Below are positions 36,183-47,914 of a stretch of DNA of 64,000 bases, in pieces. Made by a program: the position numbers and the translations under genes. The notes beneath the pieces are model-generated. The model saw nothing but the letters and a program-made list of their open reading frames with translations, did not search any database and had not been told where the DNA came from. The stretch's first letter is position 1, and every line of letters begins with the position of its first letter. This DNA is from Amoebidium appalachense (lineage: Eukaryota; Ichthyosporea). The stretch covers positions 2,852,001 to 2,916,000 of the forward strand of contig CAVNZM010000015.1 in the NCBI GenBank assembly GCA_963693365.1, given 5' to 3'.

Positions 36183-36804
36183 TACACATACACACACACA
36201 TACACACACACACGTTCAACTTTTGTTGAAGGCCATATACACACACGTGGAAGGGCTACACACTATGGAGTTCCCATCGCCCTCTTTGAAGAACAAGGGA
36301 AGCGGGGAAGGGGTGGGTGGGGGGTGAGGGATGGGCACAGATACAGAAGAGAAAGAGAGGTGGGGAGGAGTGGATGGGGGGAAGGGAGGGTTTGCCCAAA
36401 ATTGACCCCAAAACTTCAATTTCACACATGGCGTGCATGTGAACACAAAATGCACACTGCGCCCAATCACCATCCAATGGTGGGTGCTTTAGCCATATGT
36501 GGTCATTCATGCTGTGTGCTGATTGGGTATCCGTCAGGTGACAATGACCCCATTGACGTCATTGAGATCGGTAGCAAGGTCTTGCCACGGGGCTCCGTCA
36601 CCCCTGTCAGTACACCCCCCTCTCCCCCACTCCCCTACACACACACACACAAGCGTGCGCGCGCACATTTCTCCTTCCTCAGCCACTCACAGGCGCACCT
36701 ACCAACCCGCACACACACACACACACACACAAACACAAACACATGCTTCCGTGCCTGCAGACAGACACACGCACACACACAAACACACGCATGCATGCAT
36801 GCAT

Positions 36805-36836
<32 letters not shown>

Positions 36837-37177
36837 ATACACATCCGTGCATGCGTGCATGCGTGCTCGGTGCCTCAGATGTGGTGTGCAGACTAATTAT
36901 ACAGTGGTATAGAACCTCACACAAGTCTCTGTTGTCAGAGAAAGCACATCACGATGTCTCTAGTTCTCTCTCTCTTTTTTTTTTTCTCTCACCTCTTTCG
37001 CTTTCCCCAGCATGCCTTCCCTCCTCTACCTCTTGCCCCCTTCTATATACATATCCCCCACCCCCACCTCCCCCAAACACGCACACGCACAGGTTCACTT
37101 AGGAAACCACATACTTGCAAAACACCCACTTTCTTTCTTCTTACTCGTCCCCTCCCCCCCACCCCCCACCACTACCA

Positions 37178-37215
<38 letters not shown>

Positions 37216-37474
37216 CGGCGAAAATGATGCATACTCACTGTGTGATCTGCAATCTGCGTTATGTTGTTGCGGCGTGACTATGTACTCTGTAAAGTAATCA
37301 AACCCTCTCCCCCCGCTTACCCACCAACGCCGCCGCCACCATTGCTATCGCTATCAGCCTAGCTCTATATTACAACCGGCTCTCTCAACCCCGAACCATT
37401 TTCTCTTTTTCATTCCGTTCCTTCCTTGTCGCACAGGCATATTAGCATCCTGTCCCCCTGCCCCCTTACCCCCA

Positions 37475-37505
<31 letters not shown>

Positions 37506-37580
37506 TTCTCCCTCCCCTACATACTCTCATCCCGTCTCTCCTCTCCCCGTCGTCCCCCCCCCCCCCCTCCCCCCCCCCCC

Positions 37581-37611
<31 letters not shown>

Positions 37612-37955
37612 AAACACACACATCTCACCCCATCCTTACCCACACACACACCCCACCCTACCCACACATACAGGTCAAGGCGCTTGGTGTGCTTGGGCTG
37701 ATCGATGAGGACGAGTGTGACTGGAAGGTGCTGGCAATCGCCACAGATGACCCAATGGCTAGCCAGCTCAACGGTATGTTGTTCCCCCCCCCCCCCCCCC
37801 CCCCCACTACCACCACCACAATAACCACAACCACACACACACACACACCCGCCGCCACCATCGGGGGTGACGCATTCATGCTCAAGTAAAAATATTTCAG
37901 TTGGGTTTCGTCGACGAGGTGAATGGGTCGAAACCTCTCGGATACTGTGAATGAC

Positions 37956-37996
<41 letters not shown>

Positions 37997-38498
37997 AGGA
38001 TGGGCTCTGCTTATGACGCATACTGTGCGCATGGCTGATGTTGCATACTTGAATGTTTGCCTTTGCATGTGTCCTGCACCATGCTTCCCATCGTGTATGC
38101 GTACTTCGTACCGTGTTCCGCATTCAAACCCCCCCCCCCCCCCCCCCCAACACACACACACACACACACACACACATGCACATGCACGCACGCAAGGATG
38201 GGGTCTGCCCCTGTTGCGCACTACACGTTGCTGATGTTCCATACCATGACGTGACCTGTGTCCTTTCTCCTGCACCGTGTTTCACATCGTGTAGTTTACC
38301 TTCGTATGTACCGTGTTCACCATTCTACCCTTGCCCTTTGCCCCCCCCCCCCCCCCTCCATCCCCACATTCCCACCTCTCTCTCTCTCTTACCTTGAGGC
38401 ATTTGCATTCTGTCTTGTACCCTTCATGGGAGGATTTGCTGTAAACATACCGTTTATTCATTTTGTGCAGAAAGAGGTGGTTTCTGATCCCCCCCCCC

Positions 38499-38545
<47 letters not shown>

Positions 38546-38851
38546 ATGTACATGTACACCGTCTGTGCGCATGCAGACATTCAGGACGTGTTTGCAAAGA
38601 TGCCCGGTGTTGTTGAAGATGTGCGTGAGTGGTACCGTGTGTACAAGGTCATTGACGGCAAGCCCGAGAACAAATATGCATTTGATGGCGAGGCTAAGAA
38701 CAAGGTGGGTGTTAAAGTATTGCATGTGAACGGAAGGGAAAAGGATGGTTTCTTTAAGAAATCAGGTTTGCTTCAGACCCGAAAAACTTTTATACTATAC
38801 TTTCTGGTTCGGGGTTTCTTCCCCGTCCGGTCCCTCCTCACGTCCTCACCA

Positions 38852-38883
<32 letters not shown>

Positions 38884-39683
38884 TGAATGCGTCAAAAAGT
38901 ACGAAGTACACAAGAACAAACGGATAACACGATGCAGAATGCAAGCCATACATAAAGAGTATGCATAATAAGCAGAGCCCATCCTCAGGGGGGGCCCACG
39001 TCATCCACAGTACCCGAGTTTCGACCTATTCCCCTCGTTAACGAAACCCAACTCAGATACTGTTTCACTTGAACATGAGTAGGTCACCCGTCTTGATCAG
39101 AGACGAGCAGGGTTGCTTATGCAGGCAAGGGCAGTGGGAAAGGCCGGGGGTTAAAGTTGCAGCAGTAAGCAGAAGCAAGAAAAATATAGATAGGAACTCA
39201 GGAGACGGGGCTTCTAGGAAGCTCCCCCGTCGATACCTAAGTCGATACTTCCCTGGCTAACATACTACACCAGCTGAAAAGAATTAAGTCCCGAAGGCCG
39301 CAGAATTCGTAATCAGAGGGGAAAATATGAGATTTGACCCACGCCGCAGGGTAGTAACACGCTTACTAGGGCGGAACTTTATCGTCTTCGAACGGAAAGC
39401 TATGCCCCCGGATGTCAGCCGGAAATATGGTATCACCCATTGCTTTGGGCTTGAAAAAAGCCAAACCGATAGTCCGAGTTATGTTACGCCGGCGGGTAAC
39501 ATGCCACATGGGTTCCAAGGGAGCTGTCGCCAACAGAGCGGTGTGTGCATGCGTGCGCGTAACGCAATGTGTGAAGTGTGTCTATAGCTATGAAAGGGGG
39601 TATGCAGAAGTGGACAGATGAAGTGTGTGGAGAGAAAAACAGTAAGAAGAAAAGTAGACACCGGTATGTGCAACCCCGCACAG

Positions 39684-39717
<34 letters not shown>

Positions 39718-39782
39718 AATAAGCGAAGATTACAGGTAATCAACCAGAACAACAAATGACAAGCAAAACAACAGGCGCCAAA

Positions 39783-39814
<32 letters not shown>

Positions 39815-40974
39815 AGAAAGAGAGAGAGAGAGAGAGAGAGAGGGAGGGAGAGAGAGAGAGAGAAGGTGGGGGGGGGGGGGGGAGGGGGGTCTTAGGGATG
39901 CTGCAGAATCGTCAGATATTAGACAAATCGTACCAATACGATCATTCTCTCATATATGTGAGAAGATTGTGACTAACGATGTGCAGAGCTGGTTAAGACC
40001 TGTTGAGTGTGCAGAGAAAATGGGAGGGGAAGGGGGGGAGGGGGGGGGGGGGTGGGGGGGGGTGAAGTAAGAGAGGGGAGGGAATGTTAGAGTGTCAGTA
40101 GTCTCAGGGGACCCTGCAGAGTCGTTAGATGTCAGACAAAAACGCACCAACGACCAAGTTCTCCGAGGGGAGAAATGCGTAAAACGTTCTGCAGAGTGGG
40201 TTAGAGACCTGCTGATGAGAAGAGTGTATACAGGGTTTGGCCAGGGGGGGGGGGGGGGGGGGGGAAGGGGGGGAAAGAAGGTAGGAGGGGAAGGGGGGGG
40301 GGGGAGGGGAGGAGAAGGGAAAAAAAAAAAAAAAAAAGGGGAGGGGGGGGGGGGGGGGGGGGGGGGGGGAGAGAGAGAGAGGGAAAAAGAAAAAAGAAAA
40401 AAAAAAAAAGAAAAAAAAAACCCTGTGGTGGACAGATCAGAGACGAGACCTCCATTTCAAAACTTACCAGGCAACCCAAAAACCTAGCCGGCTGAGAAAG
40501 AAGAACGGCGGGGGAATTGTTTGGGAAAAGGAGCGGGGGGAGAGAGAGAGGGGGGGGGGGGGGGGGGGGGGAAAGGGGGGGAGAGAGAGGGGGAGAGGGA
40601 GAGAGAGAGAGAGGGAGGGAGAGAACGAGAGAGAACGAAAGAGAGAGAGAGAGGGAGGGAGGGGGGGGGGAGGTGTAGGGGCTGGTAGGGGGGGAGGGGG
40701 GGGGGGGGGAAACCGGGATAGAGTGGGGGACTAGGGAGTGTTGATCTTTTTAGTGATGATGGAGAGTATGTGAGAGGAGTGAACGCCACGGTATATGTGC
40801 GGGTGTGTGGCGAGAAAGCTGTGCATTTTGTGGTGCAAGAGTCTAAACGAGTAGCCTTTGTTAAGCAATGTTTTAGCAAGTCGTGCAGTGCATGTGGTGA
40901 ATGCAGCAAGTGTGGAGCATTTGCGCTGGTAGCTATGCATTTGACTTGTCATGATGCCGTATTTTGCAGTGCGT

Positions 40975-41016
<42 letters not shown>

Positions 41017-41405
41017 TTACAGTACATGTTTGGTTGCTAACATATTGTCTATTGGCGAATGTGTGGTTGCTGACATCGTTAATATTAGTACATAATAGTT
41101 ACCATTGTTAGCACCTGCACTAAAATGGTATTTCTAGCACGTGTTTTTTTTTTTTTTTTTTTTTTTTGTGCTGACATATTATTACCACTATTATTGTCAC
41201 ATGTTACTGTTATTGGCACATGTTTTTACTTGCTGAAAAATTACTATTATTATCACATACGTTACTACTATGATTACATGTTTCATTGCTGACACATACC
41301 ATCCAATGACTGCAGGCGTATGCCGAGAAGGTGATTGAGGAATGCCACCACCACTGGAAGAACCTGCGCAGCGGAAAGTCTCCGGCTAACGGCCTGGTGG
41401 CATAG
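32908..41405 (+). CDS. family I inorganic pyrophosphatase, mitochondrial-type, 9 exons
   Basis: Exons: 32908-33009, 33575-33604, 34369-34511, 35448-35525, 35905-36002, 36538-36605, 37674-37773, 38577-38704, 41316-41405. All are GT-AG and in phase, giving 278 residues. The enzyme hydrolyses pyrophosphate to phosphate. Diagnostic stretches of the eukaryotic family are present: [17 protein letters not shown] (about 88-104), [12 protein letters not shown] (about 127-138), the metal-binding Asp cluster [11 protein letters not shown] (about 151-161), [19 protein letters not shown] with its two catalytic Asp, and [14 protein letters not shown]. The Arg/Ala-rich first 44 residues ([19 protein letters not shown]...) suggest a mitochondrial leader. 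Length fits the soluble enzyme plus leader. Exon 2 is only 30 nt. Intron 8 (2.6 kb) holds a full-length dispersed repeat and a 210-bp tandem duplication; intron 3 has a duplicated 3' end. Confidence 0.94.
35215..35447 (+). repeat. about 130-bp tandem duplication at the 3' end of pyrophosphatase intron 3
   Basis: Two diverged copies start at agatattcat (35219) and agatatccat (35349). They share the order cggtgtc.gaacca, gtgtg.ttg, ggttctga or gttctgattgg, and catgca. The second copy ends at the real acceptor (gcatgcag, exon 4 at 35448). Confidence 0.75.
37885..38132. repeat. diverged fragments of dispersed repeats in pyrophosphatase intron 7
   Basis: The piece 37905-37960 (gttgggtttcgtcgacgagg, gaatgggtcgaaacc) is the inverted middle of the 607-bp element and runs into poly(C). 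The piece 38065-38130 (tgtcctgcaccatgcttccc, gtacttcgtaccgtgttccg, cattcaaa) also ends in poly(C) and is closely matched at 26127-26190 in the SWIM-RING intron 4. Confidence 0.7.
38882..39488 (+). repeat. poly(G)-linked dispersed repeat, full-length copy E
   Basis: 607 bases, equal in length and near-identical to 16817-17423, inserted in intron 8 of the pyrophosphatase gene in the sense orientation. Poly(G) of about 28 bases directly precedes it. Its far end overlaps an inverted repeat (atgttac, 8-base loop, gtaacat at 39481-39502) that is lost in the other full-length copy. Confidence 0.92.
39890..40215. repeat. 210-bp tandem duplication in pyrophosphatase intron 8
   Basis: Block 39891-40003 (cttagggatgctgcagaatc to ggttaagacctg) is repeated with divergence at 40101-40213 (ctcaggggaccctgcagagt to ggttagagacctg). 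G-rich sequence separates the two. One frame is open in both copies (AAESSDIRQ / PAESLDVRQ). No splice sites support an exon. Confidence 0.7.
40216..41040. repeat. poly(G), GA and A-rich block in intron 8
   Basis: G runs at 40244-40264, 40338-40369, 40550-40571 and 40975-41015 alternate with A and GA tracts. A 240-base complex stretch (40735-40975) sits between. No exon was found. Confidence 0.7.
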
Positions 41406-42089
41406 ATGCATGCACACATGCACACACACACACACACACACACACATGTGAACACACATGGCACGTGATTTATGTGGTGGTATATGTGCATTAACACGTG
41501 CATTTGCATCTATAAACACATACCGATAATTGTCTGCCTGTGGGTGAGTGCTCGACCCGGACAAAGGGTGGAGCCCCAAACAGTCCATGCAAATACACAG
41601 GCATAAGGTCTCTAATGAATGTGCGTGCAACAACATTCGCACCATAACATACATACAGGGGTTATATATGACTTAGAGTACTATTGATCTAGTACTGTGG
41701 GCTCTTGGAGGACGCCTTATAATAAGAATAAAATAAAAAACCGGAAGCCCGCTAAAAACTGGCACCCACTTGCAAGTTCCGCATGTCGAATGTGTGATCA
41801 AGTACGCACTTCAAAGCGTGTTATAGAAACAAACAAAAGAAAAGTAGGAATAATGGTGGGTGGGATAAGCTTGTGTGTAGTGGTATGTGTGTGACAGAGA
41901 GAGAGTGTGTGTGTGCGTATGGGGGGGAGGGGGGATGTGAGTGCGTGGGCGTGCGTGTATGTGTGTGTGTGTTGCCCAGGGGGGTTGATTTACGCAGCAG
42001 AGGGTTGGAAATATTAAGGAGGGGACATCAAAAAGCAAAACACAAAACGCCAAACCCTGTTGGCAACCCCCTCCGAGTCCCCCCCCCCC

Positions 42090-42141
<52 letters not shown>

Positions 42142-42705
42142 TATATATATATAGCAGAGCCTTTCATCAGCTTGAGGCCATGAGTGGAGTTCCCGTGCCT
42201 CGACTCAAAAGAATCATTATGGGATTGAACAATTTAAACTCTCGTGTTTAGTTCCCAACCCATACTTTATTTCAAAAGCAATATATGCGTGCCAACCCAT
42301 CTACGTGCAGGGTTTCTGTGTTATCAAGTTATTCCTTACGGTCTGGCAGATAGTTTCTGTTCTTACTATATGAGCTGCTGCCGCTTGTATAGTAAGAACA
42401 GAAAATACCTGGGGGGGTTGGGGGGGGGGGGGGGGGGGTGGGGGGGGGGGGGGGGGGGGGGGGGGGGTCGGGGGGGGTCAGTTGCTTCCATGAGCCATGC
42501 ACCGTACGGTACGCGTGTATGTCAAAAAAAGCGTAGGGATGAATGGCTAAAAAAAGGCATCAGAGCGTCGATCCGGATAATATATGTAGCTACTATGCAC
42601 AGCATTCTGCAGTTATAAAGAAACATTTGAGTATACAGAATTTTTGTTCAACAGGTAGCAAGCAATGAAGAGGATCCAATGAATATATATGCTGCCTACG
42701 GCTTA
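41406..42705. other. intergenic region after the pyrophosphatase gene
   Basis: It contains short CA and GT tracts, a (TA)n array at 42093-42152, and poly(G) at about 42419-42467. The diverged short-repeat motif gttcccaacccatactt is at about 42251. A short inverted pair, tagtttctgttcttactata (42350-42369) and tatagtaagaacagaaaa (42388-42405), flanks an 18-base loop and could form a hairpin. No gene was found. An AATAAA-like hexamer (gaataaaataaaa, about 41727) lies 320 bases after the pyrophosphatase stop. Confidence 0.5.
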
Positions 42706-42853
42706 TCATCGAAAATTTTCCGAAACCGTTGTGTTCGAAGCTAACAGCTGTTGCAGTGTGTGTATGTGCACGTTGGAGTGTGTGGTTGGTGGTAGTCGTG
42801 GGTGCACGTGGGTGGTGGTGCTGGGTGATTTGGAGGGGGGGGGAGGGGGGGAA

Positions 42854-42884
<31 letters not shown>

Positions 42885-43144
42885 AATATATACATGTATA
42901 TGTGTACAGGCATGCATACATCATCTTCGACGTTTGACAAAGAAAAGGGGTAGTATTGGTTCACGTGCACGATCATGGCCCCCCTCCTCCCTCCTCCCCC
43001 AACCTTCCCCCGGGGCCTGGAGCCTTAAAATTCTCTGTGCCGCACTACTCCATACGACCCCCCCTACCTGAAGGGCAGGATCATATAGATCAAACGTGGG
43101 CATGAATTTTCCATCCGCATCCACGATAAAGCAATATACTGGTA
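42706..43144 (-). CDS. two 3'-terminal exons of an unrecognised gene
   Basis: Exon 43068-43144 has a tgtgcag acceptor and a CAG/gtaggg donor. It encodes a stretch including FIVDADGKFMPTFDLYDPAL and is in phase with exon 42706-42747, which ends LLASNTTVSENFR at TGA 42706-42708. No upstream exon was found before the next gene at 44041, so this is either the 3' end of a gene with exons I could not recognise or a fragment. No family assigned. The intron holds poly(G) and a GT-rich tract. Confidence 0.35.
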
Positions 43145-43159
43145 CTGCACAGGTAATAT

Positions 43160-44040
43160 GACTGCGTGCCGTACCTCGAGGGCTGGGGGGGAAGGGGGGG
43201 GTGGGGGGGGGGGGAAGGTGGCCTCTTCATATCAGATTTTCTCACTGGTAAGCTATGCTCAGCAATTAAAAGATGTTACCAATACGAATTATTAAATATT
43301 ATAATCAGTATAGATCATATAACCGAATTTACTATTCTCAACTCACAATTGAGACACATGAGCCAAATTCAAGTAACCAAACTTCAAATATATGATATTA
43401 AATGTACTTAAAAACTATAGACATTGCTTTACCATCTACGTAATAAAACACTTAGAAAGTCGTGCAGTGTGTTGGTATTAAGACACCTCTAATACACACT
43501 TGTGATGCCCCTTCGGAACAGGCTGAATACTCTGGAACTCAAAGATGTTGAAACCTTTGTGTCGAAATGAACATATCTTTTGCCCCCCCCCCCCCCCCCC
43601 CCAAAAAAAAAAAAAAACAAACAAAAAAGAAAAAAAAACAACAAAAAAAACACCCTCCTCGTCCTCCCGGTGGAGCTAAGTGACAGAAAAAGAGAAAAAG
43701 AGAGAGCGTGTGGGGTGAACGTGTCTGTCAATCCAAACCCTTAGTAAACAATCCGGTGCAAAACACACCGATTATGGCAAAAACCGATGTCTCACCGGGA
43801 GACTAATAGTCGTATTTATCAGAGTCTCTAGCAGCCCCCCCCCCCCCCCCTCTCCCCCTCCCCCCCACCCGCCTCAAACCTCTGCCCCTACCCTCCCCTC
43901 TCTTTCCTTTCCCCGCCACCATCTACGCTGCGCTACTCTGCATAGAGCTGTGATACTATGTGAGGCACTTAGCCCTATACGTGTAATCCAAGCAACACAC
44001 ACACACAGTTACTTTCAACAAACACACTTTCCATCTCGCT
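43160..44040. other. intergenic region downstream of the Kazal gene
   Basis: AT-rich complex DNA with few repeats: poly(C)-poly(A) at about 43584-43617, A/GA-rich sequence to 43710, and poly(C) at 43834-43850. I see no gene in it. This begins a microsatellite-poor island that extends to about 49.6 kb. Confidence 0.5.
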
Positions 44041-45655
44041 CTACGCAGGCCGGCAATAACCCTTTTTGGGACTCATACCACCAGCAGACGGTGGGCACTC
44101 CTTGGGGCCACAGGCAATGGGGTTCCACGCCTGAGTCATAACACACTTAACAGGGCGGCATCGCATCGGCCGAACACACAACCAGTCGGTGTTTTTACCC
44201 CCCAGGGAAGAAACACAGTCGGTTGTAGCTTCACACAGCACGTACGTGGGTGTCGTGGTGGCTGGTCGAGCCGTGAAGACGGGTGCAGATGGCTGGATCG
44301 CTGGTTTCACAAACGTAAACGTGGGCGTCGCTGATGCTGGTTTTGCCGATGTCACACTGACTTTAGCGGGGGTAACCTTTGCCGGTACCGCTGGTGTGGG
44401 TTTGGGAATGGGTGTGATGTTGTGAGGGGATGTGGGTTTGGGGATGGGTGTGATATTGAGAGGGGATGTGGGTTTGGGAATGGGTGTGATTTTCGTTGGG
44501 AGGGGGCGGTTTGGCCCCGGTCGTGATGAGGATGGGCGGGGCGATGGTTGCGGGTTTAAGCAGGGTTGCAACTGGAGTACGGGTGTTCACTAGAGGGGCG
44601 TCAACGGCGAAGCTTGTAAGGGGTTTCAACGGGGGCACAACAGGAGCCGGGGCAATAACGAGGGGGCCCCCAACGGAGGGTGGAACACCCAGGGTAGGAT
44701 GCGGCGCCTGTACTGATGATGATGCGGATATGGTCGGGAAGGCCTTTGTGATTATCCCACCGCTCAAAGCGCGGAGGAAGCCGAGGCGATCCGTGATCAA
44801 AGCCTGCGGGAAAAGGTTCACGGGGGTTGGAGTAGCAGTGGTCAGAGGGGAAAGGGTAGGTGGTACGATGGGTTGCAGTTCGACCGGAAGAATGAGGGGG
44901 TCAATAATCAGTCGAGGCTGGGAATTTGTGACCGTTTGGGTGGTTGTGGGTTGCAGTTCGACGGGAAGAATGAGGGGGTCAATAATCAGTTGAGGCTGGG
45001 AATTTGTGACCGTTTGGGTGGTTGTGGGTTGCAGTTCGACGGGAAGATTGAGGGGGTCAATAATCAGTTGAGGCTGGGAATCTGTGACCGTTTGGGTGGT
45101 TGTGGGCACAGCAATCCTTACAGGGATCTTCAACATGGCGCGTGGGTCGGTGGCACAGGGGCCATTGCTTGCAAACGAGAAGGAATTGCCGCTGAGGCAA
45201 CTCATGTACTCAAGGAGGCATAAATTATCGAACGTTTTCCCGTTCGTAGCACACACGTACAGGATGTTTCTATTGCAGAGGGCTTTCTCTTCGCAGTTGA
45301 AAGTAGGCGCAGGGGGTGCGATGCTTTCAACAGCGACGGTGGGAAGCGGCTGAACTTGAACGATGTTGAGTGACGGTTGAGGCTCGACGAGGCCTAGATT
45401 GATCGGGGTCGAGGGTCTAGGGTCCGTAGCACATGGGCCGTTGCTTGCAAACGCAAAAGCATTGTTGCTGTAGCAACTTGCCTCCTGTAAGGTGCATAGG
45501 TTGTCATAGGTTTTCCCGTTGGTCGCGCACACGTACTGGATTGACTTAATGCACATGCGTGCGCAGTTGTCTGTCTGTGCGTGCGTGTGCTCGCAAGAGT
45601 TTAGGGCGGCGACAGCAAAAATCAACGCTTTCAGAGGCGCTAGGCGGACACCCAT
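44041..45655 (-). CDS. secreted protein with two Kazal domains, Pro/Thr repeats and a Cys-rich tail (one frameshift)
   Basis: The start at 45655 gives a signal peptide (MGVRLAPLKALIFAVAALNS). Two Kazal-type domains follow, each with YVCATNGKT(Y/F)DNLC, S or E-x-SC, and FASNGPC: the six-Cys fold of serine-protease inhibitors. Next come three near-perfect 26-residue repeats (PTTTQTVT.SQPQLIIDPL with LPVELQ), a Pro/Thr-rich stretch and three PIPKPT(S/P) repeats. A tail of about nine Cys ends at TAG 44041-44043. The first frame closes at 44363; the repeat and tail portion is in another frame, so one base is gained or lost in the C-rich run near 44500-44515. It is otherwise a single exon of about 540 codons. 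A protease-inhibitor role is inferred from the Kazal fold only; the reactive-site residue cannot be judged. Confidence 0.75.
44868..45110 (-). repeat. 78-bp in-frame tandem repeat in the Kazal gene
   Basis: Three copies of a 78-base unit (landmarks ggttgcagttcgac and gagggggtcaataatcagt on the plus strand) encode the 26-residue Thr/Gln-rich repeats. The period keeps the frame. Copies differ by a few bases only. Confidence 0.9.
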
Positions 45656-45682
45656 GGTGTACGAGTAGAGAAAGGGTTAATT

Positions 45683-45692
45683 GTATATAATA
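45683..45692 (-). promoter_or_regulatory. TATA-like element before the Kazal gene
   Basis: On the minus strand tattatatac lies about 30 bases before the ATG at 45655. If used, the 5' UTR would be very short or start downstream of the ATG, so this may be coincidental in AT-rich DNA. Confidence 0.25.
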
Positions 45693-45699
45693 CTTATTT

Positions 45700-47616
45700 C
45701 TATACCTTACTGTTATGTAGAATGAAGTAAGAATAAAGCAGAAAGTGGAAACTTGGGAAAAATAAGAGTGAAAGAGAGCTAATAAAACAACTTTTCAACT
45801 TGGAAGGACTTCGTGATCATGAGGTTTTGAGAGTCGGATGCTCCCATGCATTTATTATGTAGTTTGATTATTGTTGAACTTATTACGTAGCCACCTGGAA
45901 TGTGGAAACTAGACCCCCTAGATTAGAGGCTTATTGAGAACACAAGTTTGCTTGACGGTATGAACGAATGAATGTATATAGCGAGACGTAAATACTAAGG
46001 TACATAAGCTTGTGCAACATGTATATCAAATGTAATATAAACCATCAATGGGCGGCTCAATCATGCCAAAGGGTTAAGGCATTTAGATAGGTATCCGTAC
46101 AGACACTCTGTTCTGTGAATTAGCCCCACGCAAGCACCAGCCAACACTTGCAGCCAACTTGGTAAAGATTTTGGGGGGGGGGGCTCTTGCATATTAAAAA
46201 TTTCTAATCAAGCTGAAAGTTGATTATATTCTAATTAAAGTTGTTAGACTATAGTTCTCGTATTAAAAGGGTGCAAAAAAACCTTTTATCTAATCAAACG
46301 CCTTTTATACTTCAAGGGCGTTCGAGATATCCTTAGAGATAATACTTCTGTTCAATCCTGATAGAAAGGGGTTTTAGCAACAACGCTACTATTCGCTCGC
46401 TATTTATTGAATCGATTCAATCGAAGTACAATCAGGAGTCCAATCAAATGACTTCTATCCCAACCCCGATTGACTCGACATGGTGCTATCCCATAGTATT
46501 GGCTGGTAAGCAATAGACATAAGTAGCTTATTGATATACTAATTTAGACAGGAAAAAAACGAATAATGTTTTCCTCTTTGTAACCTATACCGAACGCTGG
46601 ATAGCCGTCATGGGCGAATGCCCAAAGAGACCACAGATGCTCATATCATATGCGGCAAAGATGGATAAAGATCGCGATTGCTGATTGGTATATTTTATTC
46701 CTTTATGCATATGCAGCATTCCTTACATTTCTTACATGCCAAACCCCAACTTGAAAAGCCTTGCGATGATCCGAACAGCTGAGCACTATAAATAAATAAA
46801 AAAAATTCACATAAAAAAATAAATAAATAAAAATAAAAAAAATAGAAAACGCACCTATTGATTTCAAAAAAAAGAAAAAAAGTAGGAATCATTAGTAGCT
46901 CAGCCTGAGACTCTTGTAGGCTAGCGCTCACTGGCGTGGATGGCGCCATGGGCATGGGCATATCCATGGCACGTGCACGTCAGGATCCTTTTTTGCACCT
47001 TTTGCACGGCGGAGACCTTCATGATGGTTGTACTATGCACTGCAGTGGACTTGAATCTTTGAAACTGCACCATGGTCGGATATAATGGTGTTATACATTA
47101 TGTGTGCTAGTCTGCAATGTGCACAAATAATATGCATGCACGGTCAGACGGTACTGTTAAACGTTTATTGAGACGGGCGAGCTCTGTATACGTACAGTTC
47201 TATTATGTTAACTTGGGAATGTATGACCGCACCGATCCACGTGTGCTGGCTGGCGCCTGCCAGTTGCGCCAAGCGATTATCCGAGTCAATCATCACGCGA
47301 GAAAGGTAGCCCTACGTTTTAAAAAAACCGTTTTTACGAGAGGGTGCCCTACGTATACCAACCATTTCACTCAAGCTTGACGTTACGGAATTCATAGAAA
47401 CGGTCAAACAAACAAAAATCGAGAAATATGGACTGCGCATGTCAAATTGTACATGACATTGACAATGTGGAACCCACTTCATTTTGGAAGCTGCCAGAAC
47501 TCCCCATTTATGTTTGCATTGTGTGTGTGTGTGTACATGTGTGTGTACACATGAGGCGCGCGCGCGAGGGTGTGTGTTTTTTTTTTGTTTTTTTTTTTGT
47601 TTTTTTGGGGGGGGGG

Positions 47617-47654
<38 letters not shown>

Positions 47655-47890
47655 ATAATACACCATGACATGCATGGTACTGATCACATGTACATGCACA
47701 AGCGATCGTCGAAGTTCACAGAACGGCTCAGTGCCCACAGCACATGTCTTCACAGTTTAATTATTCCTGAGTTTATTCCGGATTTCCCTCCGAATCGAGT
47801 CACCCATACGTACTAGCTAGTACACATGCGTTGTCCTTCTGGCATATACCACACCTGTGTACTATCAACAGAACATCCCCCCCCCCCCCC
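45700..47890. other. microsatellite-poor intergenic DNA
   Basis: AT-rich, mostly unique sequence; A-rich (aaataaataaataaaaataa) at 46790-46850; poly(T)/poly(G) at 47577-47653. A plus-strand frame at 47117-47380 (87 codons) has no recognisable features. No gene was accepted. Confidence 0.5.
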
Positions 47891-47914
47891 CCCCCCCCCC
47901 CAAATCCACCCACC

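Noticed and set aside
47117-47380. 87-codon plus-strand frame
   Set aside because: No recognisable domain, signal peptide, splice sites or paralogue; chance length in repeat-poor DNA.
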